64,000 nt of DNA from Chaetomium olivaceum (taxonomy: Eukaryota; Ascomycota; Sordariomycetes; Sordariales; Chaetomiaceae): the NCBI GenBank assembly GCA_039881045.1, contig JAYWVB010000055.1, forward strand, positions 124,001-188,000, in the 5' to 3' direction. The position numbers were made by a program, and so were the translations under genes. The notes under the pieces were generated by a model, which was given only the letters and a program-made list of their open reading frames with translations, was not told the DNA's origin and searched no databases. Positions 56,018-64,000 of the stretch are shown one piece after another (positions within the stretch are counted from its first letter, which is position 1; the number at the start of each line of letters is the position of its first letter).

Positions 56018-59000
56018 CTAGCGGACCCCCGCACCGCGGCGCACAACAATCTCCTCCCCAACATCCACCTCATCGTCATCCGGGTCTTCGATGCTCGTCC
56101 GCCGCGTCGCTTCCACGGCACGGTTGATCTTCTTCCCGTCCTCGCTGATCATAGACTCCTCCTCCCGCGTCAGCTCCACCGGCTCCTCCGTGATCCCTTC
56201 AGGCCCCATGGCCCCAGGCCCGGTCGGCGTGCTGGCGTTCGATCCTTCCCCCTGCTGCGAGGAGGCCAGCAGCTCGCCCTCCCTCTTCTCCCTGGAGAAC
56301 GGCCACAGACTGCTGAACGGGCTGATGGTGCTGCTCTTGAGCGTCGTCGTTGTGGGGTGCAGAGCCATGGGCTTGACAAGGATGCTTTCACGCGCGGGGT
56401 CAATCCCCGACACGGTGACGCGGTCTTCCACCTCGGGCATAGCAAAGTCGCCAAACTCCTCGTCCTCAACATCATCCACCTCGGCCAACCGCCGCCCACT
56501 CTCGTCATCGCTGCTGTCATCATCCCTCCCATCCCCGAAGCGCTCCATCTCCGCGTCCCGGGTATTGCCACCGCTGTCCCGACCCATCCTCCCACCCCCG
56601 CTCCCGCCCCGTCTGGCACCGCGAACGACCCCGCGCCACCACGACCCGCGGTCCCAGGATGAATTGTTATCAATCCCCAGGCTGCTGCCACCTTCTACAG
56701 TCTCGACTTCGCCGTCGTCGCTGCCGCTGCCTGAGTTATCTTCGTCGTCGTCGTCGTAGTCGGCAAAGGGGTTCCGCATGCGTTCACCTGAGGTCGTGGT
56801 TGGGGGACTGAAGACACCGGAGCTCGGAGCGTCTTCGGCCGTTGGAGGAGAGCTGCCTTCTTGTTCGCCGTTGGAAGAGGCGGCCGCGGCGGCGTTGCGC
56901 TTGTTCATAGCTAACCGTGCGGCAAGTTGGAGGCGGGCTCGCGAAGGGGGAACGTTAAGAGGTGGGGGCGGAGGTGGAGGGGGCGGAATGGATGGCGGAT
57001 TCAAGGCGTTGGAGTTAGCGTTTAGGGGGTCGGTGTAGGCTCGGAACTGCTGAGACGTTAGCTGGCTGGTTTGACGCCGGGACGATAAACAAGGCAAGCA
57101 CGAATTCCCACAAGTGCAACAGGGAAGACATTAGACGCAAAAAAAGGGGCGGTCATTCCGAGGAAAGAGTGGCTGCCCACTGGGCGTTTGAGGTCGGGAA
57201 GGAAAATGGCAGAACACAAGCACCCAACACCTTCCGTGTACACCGCCAAGAGTGAAACCTAAGCTTGAGACTTATTGAGAAGTCACGGCTATCGGTTCTG
57301 GCTGCATGCATCATACTACGAAGCCATGCTGCGTAAAATATGGTCGCTGTTGAGCCTCGACTTCAAGGCCCGCCTGGAGTGGTTGTCTCCATCCTCAATA
57401 CCGTTCGCCTAATCGAGACACCATATTGGATAAACTGCGAATAACGCTGGTAGGGGCCTGCTCTGGAGACGGAACTAATCCGTTCCACGCATCCGAGAGA
57501 TGGTCGTAGTCCGGGTCACCGATGCCAGTACCGCTCTGAACGCCACCGGCACCGTCTCCCACGAACCCTATCACGATCTCCAGGTATTCGAGCCCAGCAT
57601 TGGAAAGTAAGTATGCAGGTAAATCGTCGTCACGAACCTCATTGTTAACATCCTCCTCGGTGTCCTGTTCCTCGTCTTCGTCTTCATCACTAGAGCTGCC
57701 GAATCCGCTCATCAAAGTCCCCGCGCTGATAGCGAATGGGCCGATCCCACCGCTGCCAGAGCCCTCAGAAACATCCGAGCTTCCATTTAGCCCGGCGTCC
57801 GCAAGAGCATTGGACGCGCCGGCGCCAAGGCCGATCGAATTAAGACCAGAAAACCCTGCGCCCATCAGGCCCTGCCCACTAGCGCGGCTCATGGCTACCT
57901 CTGGGCGGACTCCGCCGAGAATTGCGTTGTCACGCTCGCGGGTTTCTGCCAGCGCGCCCTCGACATAGTTGACCCAGTCTTGGGCCATCACCTTCTCCAG
58001 CACGACTTCGCTCAAAAGCTCGGGAGAGTGGCGCTCGGTAAACTTCACAACCTCCTCTGCAATGAGGGTAAGGTGGCCCATGTATCCCATGCGCGTCTTG
58101 TTCTCGGCCTGGGACTTTTCGCTGGCGAGCTGGCCGTTGATGATCTGGTTTGTGACGTCGGCGGCCTCGAAGAGGCTGATGGCGAGCGTCGGGTTGTAAC
58201 CCCTATCCATAGGTCCATTGAACACTTGCTGGACGATATCATACACCACGTTGTGTAGGAAGTTGTTCCATGGGTATCGGAAGAAGAAACCGAGAATGGT
58301 TGGGACAACACGGTGCTCGACGAACTGCATCTTTAGATAGTCTCCGACGACAGGCTTGGGCGGGACCGGGGCGTCAGCAGCGGGTTTCGGTGCCTCGGAG
58401 GTAACGATGGATGCGTCGCCAGTGCCCTGCGCTGGCGCTTCAGTCGGGGTTTCTGCTGCAGTTTCCTGTTCCGGAACGGGTGTCAGCGCCGGAGCATCGG
58501 TCATTGGCGAGTCGCCTGTTTCTTCGGCGGGCGGCGATGGTTTCTTTGATGGCTCTGTGGGGCCCTCTTTCGAGAATAGGGGAGCTGGGGTGTCCTCCGG
58601 ATGGGGGGACATGAGTGTTGGTGCCTTAGCCTCGACTGCCGCCGTTAAAATTTCCGTCTTTGGCTTTTCTGCGGGCGAGACAGCCGAAGTATCAGCTGGG
58701 CCGGCTGTTTGCTCCGCCTCCTGTGTATCGCTGGTCTTCTTCGTATCTACCGCTACGTCGCGCTGCCTCCTCTACCTTCTCTGCCTTTGGTGGTAACGTT
58801 GCTATTTCCGGGGCAGTTGTTCCGCTAGGTGTCTCTTTCGTGGCCTCGGTGCCCTCTTCCGTTTGTACGGGTTTCTTGGTAGGTGAGAGAGGAGCAACGA
58901 CCAAATCGGCATCTTCGAACGTCGGCAGTTCCTTGGCGGCGCTGTTCTCTGGCTCAGACGCTGCCGCCGGGGGCGAGCTGAGAGGCTCGTCGACAAAATC

Positions 59001-60557
59001 ATCCTCGTCCTTATCGAGAGAAGACAACCCAGGGGTATGCGTGGGCGCATCTGGAAGCTCCAAGACGCCGTGCGTGATTTCCTCCTCCGCGGTATGTGAC
59101 ACTTCTTCGAAGCCGTCATCATCCGCGGAAACGTTCATAACCTCGAGCTTCCGGCCCAGGTCGGGAGCCGACAGTTGCGAGGCCCGCATGGAAAGGTCTT
59201 CAGCCGACGTAGGATCATTGCCGTTGGCAGGCAGCAGATGCCCTTCTGCCCGAAGTCGCTGCCGTTGCTCGTCGCGGGCAGCGATCAAATCCTCGGCGCC
59301 ATTTTCGTTGAGCAGCATCATATTACTACAATGCAAGAGCTCCGCCATCAATTCGCACGTCTTGAAGCGGTCAAAGCCCAAGGGCTCAATCTTGTCCTTG
59401 AAGGTGGAATTAAGGCGCTGCCTTTGAACCGGCACATTGAGGATGAGGTTCATGAAGTCTGGAACGTGTTGAGCAAATAGGCGCAGGAGTGTCCCCAGAT
59501 AAATTGGGTCTCGACTTGAAGGGGCTGCATTGATGTCCACCCCTTCCGGGTCGTAATCGGAGTTGTTCTTCCTGATGACTTCAATGATAATGCCAACGCC
59601 GCACGTCAGGGCATTGCCGCCGCCGAGCATGTACTGGATGAGCTGTTCGACACAGGGCTCCGATACCAGTTGCCGTGTCAGTTCGTTTGGCCCGATACAT
59701 GTCTGTTCATTTTGCGATGCGTTGGCGGAAACGGTAATGATTGCCTTGATGAAATCCGCCGCAGAAGTCTGGGTGGCCCAGCTGTGGTCCGATCCAAGAA
59801 AGGAGATGAGAGAGGTCATAACATTTTGCGTGTAGAGCCACTGAAAGAAGAAAGATTAGTGCCGCTATACCAACAAGGCAGGGTGGTGACGTACCTCAAC
59901 GATGCCCTGCCCGCTCTCGGTACGTTCTAGGCTTATGATTTTGAGCAAGAGATCCATGATCATGGGGCAGTCCACATGTCTCAAGATGTCTGACACGGCG
60001 CCGTCCATGGACTTCAGCAAATCCAGCATTTCCTCCGTTTTCTTGTCAAAGAGCGACTCGTTGACCTTGGTGAAATAGCTCGCTTGAAGCGGGTCGAGGG
60101 GGTTTTGGCGCTTCAAAAACTGCCAAAAGCTTCGGAGAAGCTGCTTGCTTTCCATGAGCGCGTCGTACATTGACCAAGTCTCTGACGACAAAATCTCGGT
60201 CGAAACGAAGGCGTATCGGTTGCGCTTCTTCTCGCTGTCTTCTTGACTTGTATCATCCGCTCTTGACGAGGTCTGCGATGCGGTAGACGCCCGCAAGACA
60301 GTCTTTCCTTTCTCGTCCTCGTCTTCCTCCTCGTCGTCGGCCGAGGCGACTGGTTCAAGCTTGGGTGCGACGACATAGTTGAGTAGTTTCTCGAGAACCT
60401 GCGGGTCCCGAAGGTACTCGACAAGCCTTGCGTTGTGTTGCTTCAGTTCCTGCACCAGATCACTCTCGTCAAGGAGCTCCTCGAGCTCGAAGTTGTCCCG
60501 CTCGAGGATGGTATCGATGGTGGAGACATTGGCGTAGCCGCCAAATCTCCAGAACAT
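56018..60557 (-). CDS. SAPS-family Sit4/PP6 phosphatase-associated protein (frame break)
   Basis: Regulatory partner of the Sit4/PP6-type phosphatase (yeast Sap155/185/190/4; human PP6R), acting in cell-cycle and nutrient signalling. Exon 1 is 59895..60557, starting MFWRFGGYANVSTIDTIL, the family's N-terminal signature. Exon 2 runs from 59840 leftward through the SAPS repeats (CPMIMDLLLKIISLERTE, QYMLGGGNALTCGVGIIIEV, FMNLILNVPVQRQRLNSTFK, KDKIEPLGFDRFKTCELMAE) and later FVEHRVVPTILGFFFRYPWN. A frame break lies at 58757-58763, in a Glu/Thr/Pro-rich linker. The C-terminal exon, 56018 to about 57046 (acceptor CAGCAG with CTAAC branch), carries VPPSRARLQLAARLAMNKRN, NPFADYDDDDEDN and EDPDDDEVDVGEEIVV. 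Its donor lies somewhere in 57400-57480, so the intron is unusually long (~350-430 nt). Total about 1,400 residues. Confidence 0.87.
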
Positions 60558-62067
60558 GTTGGGCGGCGATCTATAGGGCTTCTGCAACGGCGCCGGTGGT
60601 AGGGTGTTGGCAGTGAGCCGTGGTGTTGGGACTCCGAGGGTTTTCGCAGGTTTTCGGCAATCGCACAAGTGGGTGAGATGTTCGTGGCAGAAGCGGTGGG
60701 GCGGCGACTCCCGGGGGGGTTGGGTTCAGGGGCGATGATAATAGGTATCGCGCGCGGCTTAGTCAAATGTAAGGCGCATGGATTCTGTTCAGACGACGCC
60801 GCAAAATGCTGAAATTGTCCGTGACAACGGACGGGTATCTCAATGTCTAAGTAAGGTATCTGGCGGGGTCGAAATGATTAGCTAGGAGTTGGTGGGGAGC
60901 TGGTCTCGACTAGAAAGTGGGGGTGGGCAGCCGGGCAGAAGCGCAAGCAACAAGCAGAGCAACTCCGAGACGCAAGCCGGGGCAACCAAAGCCAGAAGTT
61001 CGGCGGGAGTTTGGGGACTCGCCGGCGAAGGCTCCGAGGCAATAACGCGGGGTGTGCGGTGCTCGGGGGAATGCCCGATCGGACCAGCGATCGGAGATGG
61101 AAGGGCAACGTACAACAGGAAACCTCGGCCGAATGCAAATAATGCTACAATTACAAGGCGACCGAGCAGGGTCAAAGAGGAAAAGAAGAGACGTCTACTG
61201 TCGTGGAGCCGCGACCCGGACAGCCAGAAAGGGCGTGAGGTCGGTTCGTTGTTGCGTCTCGAAGTGATGCAAAGCCAGAATCAGCGAAGAAATGATGTTG
61301 ATTGCGGGTTGTTCGTCCAGCCCTCACGGGTCCCCCCTCGCAGCCGCTCGCCGGGCAGGCGCCCAGGCGGCCAGGGTGCCTGTTTATTACGTGAGACCCA
61401 CTAGACCTGGGCATCCATTGGTTCTTCATCAAGCCCAGACTGGGGTTCTTGCTTCGAGACGCTCGGACCAGCCTTGCCCACGCTCTTTCTTCCTGCCTTC
61501 GAAGTTGCTCGCCGTCGGTCTCCGATTCTGGACTCCCCTTTCTCTTCAAAAGGACCCCTGAAATTGGGCTGCAATGTCCTTGGTTCTTGGTTCTCCCAGA
61601 GCAGCAGCCCAAATGATATCTGAAATCACTCAAATCATGACATCAGGATCTATTCCACGCTTTCAATGACCACTGGCTAAACGTTAAAATGCTGCCCCCA
61701 CGGCATATCTTTTGGATTCGCACGAATTGCCAAGTGTCGACCCCGCACGCGCTTGTTAGGACTCGACTAACGTCAGCTCCGTGCTGCTTGCTGCAGATTG
61801 CTGAAACAAAGAAAGGAACGGTTTCATGGAGTTGAGCGGGAGCCTGCCAAGATCGTCGATCCCTCCCGCTGGCCACGTTTTACCCCCGTCACAGCACGTG
61901 TGAACTGTGTCAAACACCAACATTTTAGTAGTCCGACAACATTTCTCCGCTGACATACACAGATATTTTACCATCTTGGGTGATGGATTAGGCAGGCGAA
62001 GCGAGAAAAGATGGTCATATGACTTTACCAAAAACACCAAAACCCCGTTCACCACCAACCCACTCCT
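60558..62067. other. Intergenic region between SAPS gene and flavin monooxygenase
   Basis: About 1.5 kb with no supported gene; the left side is the SAPS gene promoter. Small ORFs here are Arg-rich artefacts of GC-rich DNA. The right side is AT-richer and forms the 3' flank of the next gene. Confidence 0.5.
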
Positions 62068-63561
62068 CTAGGTATACCACGTCGGCTCCGGCGCCTGCCC
62101 CAGCAAGAAATACCTGCCCAGCTCCCTATTCTTATACGCCACCGGATCATGCAGCGTATGGGTACGGATATCGCGCCAGAAGCGATCCAGCCCCACCTTG
62201 CTCGCCGTCGCGCGCGCGCCCGTCACCTCGAACACGCCCGACGTCACCCGCAGGCCCGTGTCGGTGGCGACCACCTTGACGCTGGCCACCCACTCGGCCC
62301 AGTCGCCGCGTTCCTGCGGCGTGAGCCCGGCCCGGTTGGGCGCGTACGTGCTGTACAACCGGTCCGCCTCGGCGCCGGCCCGGTCGGCGAGCGCTTCGGC
62401 GGCGCGGAGATGCGCGTGGAAGTTGCCGTATGTTGAGAGGATGTGGAACTCCTCCGTGGCGGATCCCTTGGCCTGCGGACCGTTACGTTAGTTTGTTGTA
62501 CGTGCCCGATACGAGGGGTTGGGAAGGGGGTTGGCTTACATCACCACCGTACGGCCATGGCCTGGTGTTCGCAATGGTGTACTGCTTGGCAAAGTCGAGA
62601 GCGCCGAGGGCGATGCCGATGTAAAAGTTACTGAAGACAAGCTGGATGCTACTCGGCGGTCAGGAGGTACTCTCACACAAACCGGCCAGTCAAGGGCGCG
62701 TACCTGGGCAACAGCAGCGAAGGGAACGGAATTCCCAGCACCGCCGGATCGGGCTTCTTGGTCTTCGCATCCCACCCTAGGGCATCGGCCCACGGTGCCG
62801 ACACATTCTCGAGCTTGGCAGAGCCCGACTCGGTCAACCGCAGCCCGATGTTGTTCCAGTTGTAGTTGAAGACGATGCCCGCCTGGGCCGTCGGGACGAT
62901 GGCAAAGATGTGCTCCTCCGGCGGCCGACCGTCGACGGCACCCTCGAGCACGATCAGGTCCGAGACGGCGGCGCCTGTCGTGAAGTTTTTGAAGCCGCTG
63001 TAGGTGATCTTCTCGTCGTCGTACGTGATCTTGAGGTCGCTGTCGCGCGGGTTGACGGCGCCGCCCACGTAGTAGTTGTTCTCGATGATCAGTTTCTGGA
63101 GACGGTCGGCCTGCTCGTCGCTACCGACTACGTTGGCGGTGCGTGACCAGAGGAGGTGGTAGCCCAGGAGCATGCCGATGGAGCTAGTAAGTGTCAGCCT
63201 CCGGTATCGTTGCTATGGGTGGATGTAAGGGGTTGAGGACGTACCCGTCTCCCTTGGCAACCTCGCGGATCGCCTTGTAGCCCACGCTCCACGGCTGCTC
63301 GCCGCCTCCGTACTTCTTCGGGCCGAGAAGCTTTAGGAGACCAGAGTGTTTAAGCAGCGCCACTTCCGCCCGGGGAGACTTGTTGGCCTTCTCACGGGCG
63401 GCGGCGTCAACCACAAGAACGGCGGCGACGTCTCGCGCCCTCTGGAGCCAGCCCTCGCTGTCCGTGGGATACGTGGACCATTTCGACTCATACTCCTGAT
63501 ACACTGCGGGATCAGTACTCGAAGGAGCTTTGCTGATGACAGGCAGCTCGGTGGTCGCCAT
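62068..63561 (-). CDS. Acyl-CoA dehydrogenase-fold flavin monooxygenase (DszC/SoxC-like)
   Basis: 436-residue protein in four exons: 63245-63561, 62704-63183, 62540-62648, 62068-62472; every junction keeps frame. It belongs to the acyl-CoA dehydrogenase superfamily group often annotated as thermophilic desulfurizing enzyme / DszC, which uses reduced flavin to oxygenate sulfur or nitrogen compounds. Features: N-terminal helical domain (LLKHSGLLKLLGPKKYGGGE), GMLLGYHLLWSRT, central beta domain (NYYVGGAVNPRDSDLK, YSGFKNFTTGAAVSDLIVLE), and C-terminal helices (FYIGIALGALDFAKQYT, RFWRDIRTHTLHDPVAYKNR). The RTHTLHDP motif is typical of this group. It lacks the catalytic Glu context of true acyl-CoA dehydrogenases. 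No flavin reductase gene lies nearby, so a partner must be encoded elsewhere. Confidence 0.88.
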
Positions 63562-64000
63562 GGTGGGCAGCCGGATGTCTGCTATGAGGAGCTTGTGGTC
63601 GAAGACAGACGGTGGGTTGTACTGAGGGGTACGTGTATGGTTTGTTAATGGCAAAACTGCTACATGATGGCTCTTAAGCGCGCTCTGGCGCATTCATATG
63701 CTTCCTCCCCCCCACCCATCCTCGGGGTGCTTGGGGTTAGTGATAGGCATTGCGCAGCAAGCCACCGCGATTTCATCACCGAACTCACAGACGACACTTG
63801 GGGCTCGAAGCTTTTCAGCCATACGACCCCGCTCTTTCATACAGACTAGCTGAGTACAGGTAGGTTAAGTGTGTGATAATTTGTCGTGCGTTACCCCGCC
63901 GCCGTCATACGGCTCCTTTTGCTGTACGTTGGGCGTCGATGGAGTATATTCGTGTACTCAGGCTCTATCACAATTGGGCAAGAGAAGAGAGCTGCACCAT
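63562..64000. other. Upstream region of the flavin monooxygenase
   Basis: Promoter region; an in-frame ATG at 63693 would extend the monooxygenase by 44 non-family residues and is not favoured. No other gene is seen before the window edge. Confidence 0.5.

Overview
The window comes from the nuclear genome of a filamentous ascomycete, most likely a sordariomycete of the Sordariales/Chaetomiaceae type. The evidence is GC-rich coding sequence, short spliceosomal introns (about 55-100 nt, GTATGT/GTGAGT donors, CTAAC or CTGAC branch sites), intron-containing nuclear tRNAs, and protein families typical of that group. The placement rests on recalled family resemblance; no search was run.

Layout. 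0.5-6.6 kb: a DHA2-type MFS transporter (+) faces the fork-protection protein Tof1/Swi1/Timeless (-). 6.6-26.1 kb is almost empty apart from one homeodomain transcription factor (+, 16.5-18.8 kb), which has about 10 kb of non-coding DNA upstream and about 7 kb downstream. 26.1-37.3 kb: three minus-strand genes, namely a borate/anion exporter (Bor1), a mitochondrial m-AAA protease, and a Zn2Cys6 regulator with six exons. After a 4 kb AT-richer gap, 41.3-46.7 kb carries a secreted CE4 polysaccharide deacetylase (+), a glycosyltransferase (-), tRNA-Ser(UGA) and a SET-domain lysine methyltransferase (-). 47.2-53.2 kb holds a second MFS transporter (+), tRNA-Tyr(GUA), a cytosolic-type alpha/beta hydrolase (-) and a mitochondrial 3-hydroxyacyl-CoA dehydrogenase (+). 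54-64 kb holds a doubtful short ORF, a structured element with Pol III A and B boxes and T-run terminators, a SAPS-family Sit4 phosphatase partner (-), and an acyl-CoA-dehydrogenase-fold flavin monooxygenase of the DszC type (-).

The genes are independent housekeeping, transport and regulatory loci; I see no biosynthetic cluster, transposon, CRISPR or defence island. The most striking feature is that six otherwise well-preserved genes carry small reading-frame breaks (eight sites in all, net +1, or -1/+2, most in or beside short homopolymers or tandem repeats). Splice-phase arithmetic in Bor1 independently shows one base missing in each of two exons. Consensus sequencing errors are the simplest explanation, but real inactivation of the non-essential genes cannot be excluded from sequence alone. 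The best candidate for something undescribed is the Pol III-like structured RNA locus at about 55.2-55.4 kb.
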